From: Treponema sp.
GTDB lineage: Bacteria; Spirochaetota; Spirochaetia; Treponematales; Breznakiellaceae
DNA: 11,700 nucleotides
Reading direction: 5' to 3'
Assembly: GCA_031273185.1 (NCBI GenBank)
Contig: JAISSG010000053.1
Location: 1 to 11,700 of the forward strand
Shown here: positions 1 to 6,900 of the stretch, one piece after another
How positions within the stretch are numbered: position 1 is the first letter of the stretch
How the letters are laid out: each line of letters starts with the position of its first letter
Position numbers and translations under genes: made by a program
The notes under the pieces: model-generated
What the model saw: the letters and a program-made list of their open reading frames with translations, nothing else
What the model was told of the DNA's origin: nothing
Database searches by the model: none

Positions 1-1
1 T

Positions 2-298
2 CCTGATTGGCATAAACAAAATGAATTGCATTTGTCTGAGCATTATAATTTATTTTATCACTATGTTAATTATTATGCCCAAAAATATGGATATACGCTT
101 AATGGAGATGAACCTATTAAGGTAATACATTTTGTTGGCAGAATAAAACCGTGGATGAAAAAGGCTGAAATTCCTTTGAAATGGAGGATAAAACAATTTC
201 TTTCCCGTATAAAACATTTTAAAGATATATTAGGATATAAAAAATCATTACAATTTAAAATAGATGAATACTATAAAAAGGTTGAAATGTTAATATAA
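2..298 (+). CDS. Glycosyltransferase family 8-like protein, C-terminal part (5' end outside window)
   Basis: The frame is open from the first bases of the window (reading PDWHKQNE...) and ends at TAA 296-298, so only the last 98 residues are visible. The segment KVIHFVGRIKPW, about 42-53 residues into the visible part, resembles the C-terminal H-[FY]-x-G-x-x-KPW signature of GT8 glycosyltransferases (LgtC/glycogenin type), where the His helps bind the metal-nucleotide-sugar complex. Such enzymes usually transfer galactose or glucose to cell-surface glycans. The tail is lysine- and tyrosine-rich, as in many cytoplasmic, membrane-associated transferases. The DNA is very AT-rich (codons such as AAA, TAT, ATA), unlike the GC-rich genes from 704 onward, which suggests horizontal acquisition. 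The ATG at 21 is in another frame and is not a start for this protein. The family call rests on one motif. Confidence 0.6.
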   Translation, partial: PDWHKQNELHLSEHYNLFYHYVNYYAQKYGYTLNGDEPIKVIHFVGRIKPWMKKAEIPLKWRIKQFLSRIKHFKDILGYKKSLQFKIDEYYKKVEMLI

Positions 299-344
299 TT
301 GATGTGTAAATGGGTACTGCACATAACAGGACTGTAAACGCTTC

Positions 345-359
345 GCCGCCTTTGGCGGC
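345..359. repeat. Short perfect GC hairpin
   Basis: GCCGCC (345-350) and GGCGGC (354-359) form a six-pair stem around a TTT triloop. No T-run follows on either strand, so it does not look like an intrinsic terminator. Its place next to a second hairpin at 421-470 suggests it belongs to an intergenic repeat element of REP type. That is inference from one copy. Confidence 0.5.
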
Positions 360-420
360 TCGGGATCCGTTCGGCTAGGTCATTCCGCTTCGCTCCATTC
401 CCACGCCTCACTCCGCCACA

Positions 421-470
421 GTTTGCTAGCCCTGGTCTTGCTTCGCAAGCCCTTATCCGGGCTGGCAAAC
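421..470. repeat. 50-bp imperfect palindrome with nested hairpin (REP-like)
   Basis: GTTTGCTAGCCC (421-432) pairs along its full 12 bases with GGGCTGGCAAAC (459-470). All pairs are Watson-Crick except one T-G wobble at 427/464. Inside it, CTTGC (437-441) and GCAAG (445-449) make a second five-pair hairpin with a TTC loop. The result is a stem-internal-loop-stem structure, as expected of REP elements or a structured small RNA. It overlaps the upstream end of the open frame that stops at 658, whose translation across it is probably meaningless. Whether it is repeated in the genome cannot be seen here. Confidence 0.55.
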
Positions 471-490
471 CGTCGTTTACAACCGGAACG

Positions 491-658
491 GTGTACGAGC
501 TGCTCAAACCCGAAAGTGCGCTGCCTCCCGATACCGCATCCGTTCTGGCCGAGTATACCGAGGATCTGGCCGCTATTCTATCCGAATCGCTCGAAAAATC
601 GAGAAAACACACCTTGCGCTTCCTGGCAGCCCTGCGGAACCAGTATTTGTCGAAATGA
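491..658 (+). pseudogene. Possible small ORF or 3' remnant of a lost gene
   Basis: A frame runs open from 338 (after the TAA at 335-337) to TGA at 656-658. Its last 55 codons, from a GTG at 491, look genuinely coding: VYELLKPESALPPDTASVLA opens it, and the ending is LRFLAALRNQYLSK. Codon choice (CTG, GCC, GAG, GAT) matches the resident GC-rich genes. It reads as an amphipathic, probably helical segment. No ATG is available, the GTG has no clear Shine-Dalgarno, and the upstream part of the frame is repeat-like hairpin DNA. This fits the C-terminal remnant of a gene whose front was replaced by an intergenic repeat, although a real 55-residue protein cannot be excluded. I do not recognise the family. 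Confidence 0.35.
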
Positions 659-703
659 ATGGGGGCTATTGCGGTAGCCTGCTAATCTATCGTATCCTAA
701 AAT

Positions 704-955
704 ATGATCGAATACAGCACAAACGGAACCTGCTCCAAAAAAATCAATTTCGAGCTACGGGAGGGCAAGGTGTACTCGGTGTCTTTTGAGGAAGGCTGCC
801 ATGGCAACCTGAAGGCGCTGGGCGTTCTTGTCGAGGGGATGGACACCGGGGAGCTTGTCACAAAGCTGAAGGGCTTGCAATGCGGCAAGCGGGGCACCTC
901 CTGCGCCGACCAGCTTGCTACGGCTGTTGCCCAGGCCGCCGCCCGGCATGGATGA
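704..955 (+). CDS. TSCPD domain-containing protein (TIGR03905-like)
   Basis: This 83-residue protein consists of a single TSCPD domain, the small module also found at the C-terminus of vitamin B12-dependent ribonucleotide reductases. It begins MIEYSTNGTCSKKINF, and the cysteines C10, C28 and C61 sit at typical places. The diagnostic GTSCADQLA is near residues 69-77, with Ala where the name-giving motif has Pro. The length matches the stand-alone family, for which I know no established biochemical role; the cysteine pattern suggests metal binding. Its TGA (953-955) overlaps the ATG of the next gene (952-954), so the two are translationally coupled and it is the first gene of the tRNA-modification operon. 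No Shine-Dalgarno precedes the ATG at 704. Confidence 0.85.
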   Translation: MIEYSTNGTCSKKINFELREGKVYSVSFEEGCHGNLKALGVLVEGMDTGELVTKLKGLQCGKRGTSCADQLATAVAQAAARHG

Positions 956-2403
956 AACTGCTTTTTCACTGCTGCTGCGCCCCCTGCGCCGTTGCCTGCG
1001 TTGAAAACCTTGCCGCCGATGGCATTGCGCTGACGCTGTTCTGGCACAACCCCAACATCCACCCGCTTGCCGAGTACCGAAGCCGCCGTGACACCCTGAT
1101 TGCCTTTGCTGCGGCGAAAAACCTGCCGCCGGAAACTATTGATGAGTACGGGCTGAAATCTTTTTTGCAGGAAATCGGCGAGGAAACCGAAGCTCCGGCT
1201 CGATGTGAAAAGTGCTACCGCATGCGGCTGGAAAAAACCGCGGCCCATGCCGCCGAAAACGGTTTTGACGCTTTCTGCACGAGCCTCCTCATCAGCCCGT
1301 ACCAGCGGCACGAGGCAATCCGCAGTATCGGCGAGGAAATGGCGGCACGCTACGGCGTTGGTTTTCTGTACCGGGATTTCCGCCCCCTGTTCAGGCAGGG
1401 CCAAGGCAAGGCCCGTAACCTGGGCCTTTATATGCAGAAATATTGCGGCTGTATTTTCAGTTCCGACGAGAGGGAGGCGCAGCGTCAATCAGTGTCGCCT
1501 AACAAATCTTCCAATTTTACTCACGGGGATACATTGAACTCTCGGTCTGCGGCACAAAGCCTTAAACCGAAGTTCACAAACACTCCTCCCCACTTTGCTT
1601 CTCTGTGCCTCTGCGAGAGGCATATTGAAAAAAAAACTGTTAACCCCCTATTCCAAAGGCTCGCCCTTATCACCGGGGCTGATGCTTTGGAAAAACTGGA
1701 ACAGACAAAAGTGCTGGTCTTCGGCCTTGGCGGGGTGGGAAGCTGGTGCGCCGAGGCGCTTGTCCGTTCGGGCGTGGGCAAAATCGGCATCGTGGATTCC
1801 GATGTGGTGTGTGTTACCAACGTCAATCGCCAGGTGCAGGCAACGGGCAACACGCTGGGCAGGCCCAAAGCCGAGGCATTAAAACAACGGCTGCTGGAAA
1901 TAAACCCCTATTGCGAGATTACCGCCTGGGAAAAAGTTTTCTCGCGGGAAAACGCCGCAGATTTCGGCATTGCAACAGCGGACTATGTGATCGACGCTAT
2001 TGACAGCTTGGCCCACAAACTTGACCTGATCGAGACAAGCTGCGCCGCCGGGGTTACGCTGTTTTCTTCGATGGGCATGGCACAAAAACTCGATCCTACC
2101 CGTATTAAAGCCGCCGACATCTGGGAAACGGAGGGATGCCCACTGGCGCGGCTGGTTCGGCAGGGCCTGCGCAAGCGGGACTTTTCGGGCAACTTTACCG
2201 CCGTGTACAGCGATGAGCGGCTTGAGCGCTTCGAGGATATTGTCGTTAACTGCGGGGTAGAACATTGTCTGTGCGGCAACGATGTGGACCCGCAATGGTG
2301 CGGCGGCAAGAAAGTCATCAACGGCAGTGCTGTTACCGTCACGGCCTCGGCGGGCATGGCGCTTGCCAGCCTCGTGTTACGCGACATCATGGGGCAGCGA
2401 TGA
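952..2403 (+). CDS. QueH-TcdA fusion: epoxyqueuosine reductase plus tRNA t6A37 dehydratase
   Basis: A 483-residue protein with two tRNA-modification domains. Residues 1-180 are QueH (DUF208), the iron-sulfur enzyme that reduces epoxyqueuosine to queuosine at tRNA position 34. Its cysteines are all present: HCCCAPC near 6-12, CEKC at 85-88 and YCGC at 164-167. Residues 231-483 are TcdA (ThiF/MoeB-like), which uses ATP to cyclise t6A37 to ct6A. It has the nucleotide-binding GLGGVGS at 258-264, DSDVVCVTNVNRQ around 282-294, and a normal C-terminal end (ASAGMALASLVLRDIM). The linker (181-230) has no family resemblance and looks like translated intergenic DNA. The start at ATG 952 overlaps the previous stop (ATGA) and gives the canonical QueH N-terminus. 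The stop overlaps the next gene's start in the same way. The joining frame depends on an A9 run at 1628-1636. Confidence 0.85.
   Translation: MKLLFHCCCAPCAVACVENLAADGIALTLFWHNPNIHPLAEYRSRRDTLIAFAAAKNLPPETIDEYGLKSFLQEIGEETEAPARCEKCYRMRLEKTAAHAAENGFDAFCTSLLISPYQRHEAIRSIGEEMAARYGVGFLYRDFRPLFRQGQGKARNLGLYMQKYCGCIFSSDEREAQRQSVSPNKSSNFTHGDTLNSRSAAQSLKPKFTNTPPHFASLCLCERHIEKKTVNPLFQRLALITGADALEKLEQTKVLVFGLGGVGSWCAEALVRSGVGKIGIVDSDVVCVTNVNRQVQATGNTLGRPKAEALKQRLLEINPYCEITAWEKVFSRENAADFGIATADYVIDAIDSLAHKLDLIETSCAAGVTLFSSMGMAQKLDPTRIKAADIWETEGCPLARLVRQGLRKRDFSGNFTAVYSDERLERFEDIVVNCGVEHCLCGNDVDPQWCGGKKVINGSAVTVTASAGMALASLVLRDIMGQR
1606..1636 (+). promoter_or_regulatory. Hairpin, SD-like motif and A9 slippery tract at the QueH/TcdA junction
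   Basis: TGCCTCT (1606-1612) and AGAGGCA (1616-1622) form a perfect seven-pair hairpin with a GCG loop. It is followed by TTG at 1625-1627 and nine adenines (1628-1636). The hairpin's 3' arm includes GAGAGG (1615-1620), an SD-like string four bases before the TTG. With nine A's the QueH frame continues into TcdA. With ten, it would read ...AAC TGT TAA and stop, while TTG-AAA-AAA-AAA-ACT would enter the TcdA frame. Runs of nine A's are known to permit RNA-polymerase slippage. Both the regulatory reading and a plain indel or sequencing error are possible. Confidence 0.45.
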
Positions 2404-3140
2404 GCGGTAGGTTTCTGAGGAGGGCAGGCGCAAGCGAGATAGTGCAAAAACTCACTGTAAAGGCGGTGATGGAACGGCAGTTGGTCTGCGATGGCGACCG
2501 TATCCTCATCGCCGTGTCGGGCGGCAAGGATTCGACCGTGCTTGCCTGGGCACTTTCATCAATACGCCCTGCGCTGAAGGTCAGCTACGAGCTTGCCGCC
2601 CTGCACATCTCCACCGACTTCTGCGCCTGCTGCAAAAAGTCGGTGCTTTCCCAGCGGCTTGCCGAGTGGGGCATACCCTTTACCGACCTCTTCGTGCCGG
2701 TCATCGGCAGGCTCAAGGAAGGGGAAAAGATGAACTGCTACTGGTGCTCCACCCAGCGGCGCACCGAGCTGTTGAAGTACGCCGTGGAAAACGGCTACAA
2801 CAAGATCGCCCTGGGGCATCATCTGGACGACATCGTCGAGACGTTTTTTATGAACCTCTGCGCCAGGGGCGAGATTTCCACCATGCCGATCCTGCTCAGG
2901 TACCGCAAATACCCCGTCAGCCTCATCCGTCCGCTTGCCTATGTCGAGGAGCGGCAGGTTATCGAATGCGCCGCCGAACACGACATCCTCAAGGCCGTCT
3001 GTACCTGCCCCTACGGGGTCAACTCCAACCGCCGCGATATCCGCCAGCGCATTGCCACCCTGACCGGCGGCTCAGGCGCGGTCAAACGGCGCATACTCAA
3101 GGCGCTGGCATCGGGGAAGCAGGATTTTCTGGTGGAGTAA
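2400..3140 (+). CDS. ttcA: TtcA-like PP-loop ATPase, probable tRNA C32 2-thiolation enzyme
   Basis: A 246-residue member of the TtcA/TilS-type N-type ATP pyrophosphatases. TtcA adenylates and thiolates cytidine 32 of certain tRNAs and carries a [4Fe-4S] cluster held by three cysteines. Visible are the PP-loop SGGKDS (40-45), the CxxC motif CYWC (113-116) in the expected NCxxCSTQRR context, GHHLDDIVETFF (139-150), IRPLAYVEER (176-185), and C201/C203 at the place of the third cluster cysteine. An extra CACC at 75-78 is notable. Against TilS: the cysteine set is present and the tRNA-binding C-terminal domains are absent. The ATG at 2400 overlaps the TGA of the upstream fusion gene, and the longer upstream frame would lie inside TcdA. 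It is the last gene of the operon, ending 3 bases before the convergent gene. Confidence 0.8.
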   Translation: MSGRFLRRAGASEIVQKLTVKAVMERQLVCDGDRILIAVSGGKDSTVLAWALSSIRPALKVSYELAALHISTDFCACCKKSVLSQRLAEWGIPFTDLFVPVIGRLKEGEKMNCYWCSTQRRTELLKYAVENGYNKIALGHHLDDIVETFFMNLCARGEISTMPILLRYRKYPVSLIRPLAYVEERQVIECAAEHDILKAVCTCPYGVNSNRRDIRQRIATLTGGSGAVKRRILKALASGKQDFLVE

Positions 3141-3143
3141 GGG

Positions 3144-3905
3144 CTACTGAACCACGATTTCCGAGGCGGTGCTGCCGTCCCTGGCGTAGACCCGGTTTGG
3201 GTTGTAGGGATCGAGGAAACGCTGGCCCCGGTGGAAGAAAACATACTGGTACCTTCCCGGCGGAAGGGGAAGGTGCAGGGTGTAATTGCCGGGCGGGCCT
3301 TCCCTCAGCTCGTACATAAAGGGGTCCCAGCCGTTGAAGGTGCCCGCCACCGAGACGGTTTCGCCGGGCGGCCCCCTGAACGAGAAGCTCAGGCCGCCGG
3401 GCGGCCCCTTGAGGGGGCTGGGTATCACTTCCCTGGGCGGGAGGGAAAGGGTCGACCAGGAGAGCCCCGAAACGCTGTCCCGGCGGCTGCTTGGGTTTGC
3501 GGGGTCGGTTGTCCAAAGGCCGTTGATGATCAGGCGGTACTCAACCTGGGTGGCGCCTTCGGGTACCTTATGCACATGGAAAACTATGCCGGAATCCCGG
3601 TACGGGCTGGGGTTTCGCTCGTCAGTGGGATACTCCTGGATGTCCCGGCGGACCAAAAGCTGCCTGAACCAGTATACCCTGGAAAAACCCTCGTCGGCAA
3701 AGGCCACGCCTACCCGCCGCAAGCCGGATGAGGCGGTAAAAATCACCATGTCGTTGATAACCTGCGGTTCGCCCGGCCCGGAAAGGCTCAGCAAACGATC
3801 AATAACCTCAGGCGAGTCAATCGATTCCATGTCGACGGCCTGTGAAAACCCGGCGGCTGGAACAAGAAGCAGCGCCAAAAGTGTTCCAATTTTGATCGTT
3901 TTCAT
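3144..3905 (-). CDS. Exported protein with two tandem E-set (CBM48/AMPK glycogen-binding-like) domains
   Basis: A 253-residue protein with a clear signal peptide (MKTIKIGTLLALLLVPAAGF, likely cut after SQA at about residue 23) and no lipobox, so it should be periplasmic or secreted. Two E-set-like modules follow. The first, about 48-157, has the VEYRLIINGLWTTDPANP signature seen in CBM48-type folds. The second, about 170-253, has VSVAGTFNGWDPF (184-196), a Pro/Gly-rich strand pair and RYQYVFFHRGQRFLDPYNP, as in AMPK-type glycogen-binding domains. No catalytic domain is present, so binding or a structural role is likelier than hydrolysis; the ligand is unknown. Its start faces that of the FlcA-like gene across 42 bp, which hints at co-regulation or a shared envelope or flagellar role. 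No Shine-Dalgarno is seen before the ATG. Confidence 0.75.
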   Translation of the reverse strand: MKTIKIGTLLALLLVPAAGFSQAVDMESIDSPEVIDRLLSLSGPGEPQVINDMVIFTASSGLRRVGVAFADEGFSRVYWFRQLLVRRDIQEYPTDERNPSPYRDSGIVFHVHKVPEGATQVEYRLIINGLWTTDPANPSSRRDSVSGLSWSTLSLPPREVIPSPLKGPPGGLSFSFRGPPGETVSVAGTFNGWDPFMYELREGPPGNYTLHLPLPPGRYQYVFFHRGQRFLDPYNPNRVYARDGSTASEIVVQ

Positions 3906-3947
3906 ATATATTATCCAGATTATCGGTCGATAATTAAATATCTTAAT
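3906..3947. promoter_or_regulatory. Divergent promoter with centred inverted repeat (candidate operator)
   Basis: The 42-bp AT-rich gap between the two divergent ATGs contains ATTATCG-GT-CGATAAT (3919-3934), seven-base perfect arms around GT. Each arm includes a GATAAT -10-like hexamer reading outward, at 3929-3934 on + and 3924-3919 on -. Each hexamer ends exactly 13 bases before its start codon, so the palindrome is centred precisely in the gap. A second minus-strand GATAAT lies at 3915-3910. No good -35 boxes and no Shine-Dalgarno are visible. Plausibly this is a shared operator or two back-to-back promoters with very short leaders. Confidence 0.5.
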
Positions 3948-6900
3948 ATGCCTTCACTAAATGCGTTAAGGGAATTCAAAGCCTCGCTTGCCAATATCGG
4001 CGGCCAGAAAGCCGCCCTGGAGGCAAAAGGCATTCCCTTTGACGATTTCGAGCTTCCCGCCTCCGACCCCCCTTCCATGCAGGAGCCTGCCGGCGAAGGC
4101 AGCGGAACAACTGCGGAGCGGGGCTTACCGCCATTGCCGGTCACGCCGGTAAGCCCTTCAGGCGATCTTGACTTTAGCGCGTTTCTTGGCAGCCAGCCGG
4201 ACAACATCCCCGGGGGCGGTCCTGCCACACAAGGGCCCGCCGGGCGTAAAACGGAACCAAGCACCGAGGACTTATACTTCCCCGAGGAACTGCTCTCCGG
4301 CATTTCCCTGGAACCTGATGAAGACCTCCCCGACGAAGACATGCCCGAAAGCATCGATGCCGAAATTCCCGATAATCTAAACGATTTTACCCTCCCTGAA
4401 AGAACCGCCTTTGCGAACGGAATTTCAGTAGGCGATGATGAGGCTGTTGGCATTGACAGCCTTGACGATTTTGTCCCGGCTGACGAGCCGGAACTGGCAG
4501 ATGGCGGCGAGCCGCTCGACGCTGACGGCCTCGATGATCTTGCCCTGCCCGGCGAGGCGGCGCAGGCTGACGATGACGAGGCTATTGAAATTGACGGCCT
4601 TGACGATTTAGTCCTGCCCGATGAGATGGCCTTAGCAGATGGCGGCGAGTCCCCCGATGCTGACAGCCTCGGCGATCTTGCCCTGCCCGGCGAGGCGGCG
4701 CAGGCGGACGATGACGAGGCTATTGAAATTGACGGCCTTGACGATTTAGTCCTGCCCGATGAGATGGCCCTGGCAGACGGCGGCGAGCCGCTCGACGCTG
4801 ACGGTCTCGGCGATCCAGCCCTGCCCGGCGAGACGGCACAGGCGGACGATGACGAGGTTATTGACATTGACGGCCTTGACGATTTAGTCCTGACTGATGA
4901 GCCGGAACTGGCAGACGGCGGTGAGCCGCTCGACACTGACGGCCTCGACGATCTTGCCCTGCCCGACGAGGCGGCTCTGGAGGACGATGGTCAACCCCTT
5001 GACATTGACGGCCTTGACGATTTAGTCCTGCCCGATGAGATGGTCCTGGCAGATGGCGGCGAGTCCCCCCACGCTGACCGCCTCGACGATCTCGCGCTGC
5101 CTGATCCGCCGCCGCTGGCGGGCGCTGCCGAGTCGCTGGACGCTGACGGCCTCGACGATCTTGCCCTACCCGACGAGACAGCCCTAGTGGACGATGGTCA
5201 GCCCCTTGACATTGACGGTCTTGACGATTTCGCGCTGCCCGACGAGACAGCCCTGGTGGACGATGGTCAGCCCCTTGACATTGACGGTCTTGACGATTTC
5301 GCGCTGCCCGACGAGGCGGCCACGGCAGACGGCGGCGAGCCACTCGACACTGACGGCCTCGACGATCTTGCGCTGCCTGATGAGCCGATGCTGGCAGACG
5401 GCGGCGAGCCCCTTGACATTGACGGCCTTGATGATTTCGCGCTGCCCGACGAGCCTGCGCTGGCAGACGGCGGCGAGCCGCTCGATATTGACGGCCTTGA
5501 TGATTTAGTTTTGCCCGATGATACAGCACTGGCAGATGGCGGCAAGCCCCTCGACGCTGACGGCCTCGACGATCTTGCCCTACCCGATGAGACGGCATTG
5601 GCAGACGGCGACGAGCCCCTCGACGATATTGATGGCCTTGACGATTTCGCGCTACCCGATGAGACGGCATTGGCAGACAGCGGCAAACCGCTCGACATTG
5701 ACGGCCTTGACGATTTCGCGCTGCCCGACGAGGCGGCTCTGGTGGACGATGGTCAACCCCTTGACATTGATGGCCTTGACGATTTAGCGCTACCCGACGA
5801 GGCGGCCACGGCAGATGGCGGTGAGCCACTCGACGCTGACGGCCTTGACGATTTCGCGCTGCCCGACGAGCCCGCCTTGGCAGACGGAATTTCGGCAGAC
5901 GACAGCGAAGCGTTTGACTCGCTTGAACAATCCGATCCCAAAAGCGGCGCTGGCCAGGCTTCCGACGGCGGCATAGACGATCTTTCGTTCGCCGGGATGG
6001 AACAAGGCTCTGAAGAATCGCCTGCGGGAATTGCGGGGGGCGCAGGCAAAGACAAGGGCTCCGGGAAAAGACGGCCAGGCGGCGAAAAGGCAATGCTCAA
6101 TCCGCATCCTGAATTCGTGGAAGACATCAAGCTAAGCGACGAAGAGATGCAATGCCTGGAGGAAACGCTGACGAGCTATCCTCTCAACCTCCGTATCGCC
6201 TGCGAAGAAATAATCGCCGATAACATCGTCAGCCCGGAGCAAATGTCGAGGCTGCTGGGGCATCTTATCCGGGGCGTGTCGGCCAGGGAAACCGCCTCGT
6301 ATGCCAGCCAGCTTTTGGGCAAGACAATCAACATTCCCAAATCGTACCAGGCGCGATCAGGCGAGGCGCTGGAGGCGAGGCAGGCGACTTTTTCCTATAT
6401 CTTTGTCCACAATTTCCTTCCCGTGCTGCGGATATTCATGCTTATCGCCGTTGCCGCAGCCTCGCTTTTTTACCTCATCTACAAATTTGTGTACACCCCC
6501 CTCATGGCTGAATCGATTTACAAGATCGGCTACGAGCGCATATTCGCCGGGGAATACCAGCGGGCAAACGAGCGTTTCTCGGAAGCCTTCAACATTCACC
6601 GCCGCAAGGACTGGTTCTACCGGTACGCCGAGGCTTTCCGCGACCAGCGGCAGTACATATACGCCGAGCAGAAATACGACGAGCTTTTGCGGTATTACCC
6701 CCGCGACAAAAAAGGGGTTCTGGATTACGCATACCTGGAAACATACTACCTGCGAAACTACGCAAAAGCGGACAACCTCCTGCACCGCCAGCTTCTGGAC
6801 TTTGCCCCGGACGACCCCGAGGGCCTGCTCGCGGCGGGCGACAATAACCTCGCCTGGGGCGAGATTGAGCCGGAGAGGTACGAGGACGCGCGCTATGCCT

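Larger units (their letters stand above)
299..703. other. Gene-poor stretch between an AT-rich accessory gene and the GC-rich operon
   Basis: No intact, convincingly initiated gene is visible in these 405 bases. Base composition switches from AT-rich to GC-rich between about 300 and 340. The stretch holds a short perfect hairpin (345-359), a CATTCC-rich low-complexity run (381-400), a long imperfect palindrome (421-470) and the end of a coding-like frame that stops at 658. The last 45 bases before the ATG at 704 contain weak promoter-like words (TTGCGG at 669, TATCCT at 693) but no Shine-Dalgarno. No tRNA-like fold was recognised. Confidence 0.6.

Noticed and set aside
345..359. Intrinsic terminator for the glycosyltransferase gene
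   Set aside because: The stem is good, but neither side is followed by a T-run.
271..612. A 113-codon minus-strand frame across the 300-600 spacer
   Set aside because: It crosses the composition boundary and the hairpins, and its translation (Arg/Ser-rich) has no protein-like pattern.
880..951. Upstream extension of the QueH-TcdA frame
   Set aside because: It lies within the TSCPD gene. The ATG at 952 gives the canonical QueH N-terminus with the HCCCAPC motif and an ATGA overlap.
697..1488. A 263-codon minus-strand frame opposite the TSCPD and QueH genes
   Set aside because: The plus strand encodes two recognisable families here; the antisense product has no recognisable motif and reflects GC-rich third positions.
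5194..5787. Plus-strand open frames in other phases across the repeats
   Set aside because: Same periodicity artefact, inside the strongly supported 1404-residue protein.
4455..5915. CRISPR array
   Set aside because: The repeats are contiguous, in coding frame and lack unique spacers; they encode a protein repeat.
3920..6093. Long open frames on the minus strand (338 and 411 codons) opposite the acidic repeats
   Set aside because: The 69-bp period is a multiple of three, so any frame without a stop in one unit stays open through the array. The translations are low-complexity Ser/Pro or Arg-rich strings with no family resemblance.
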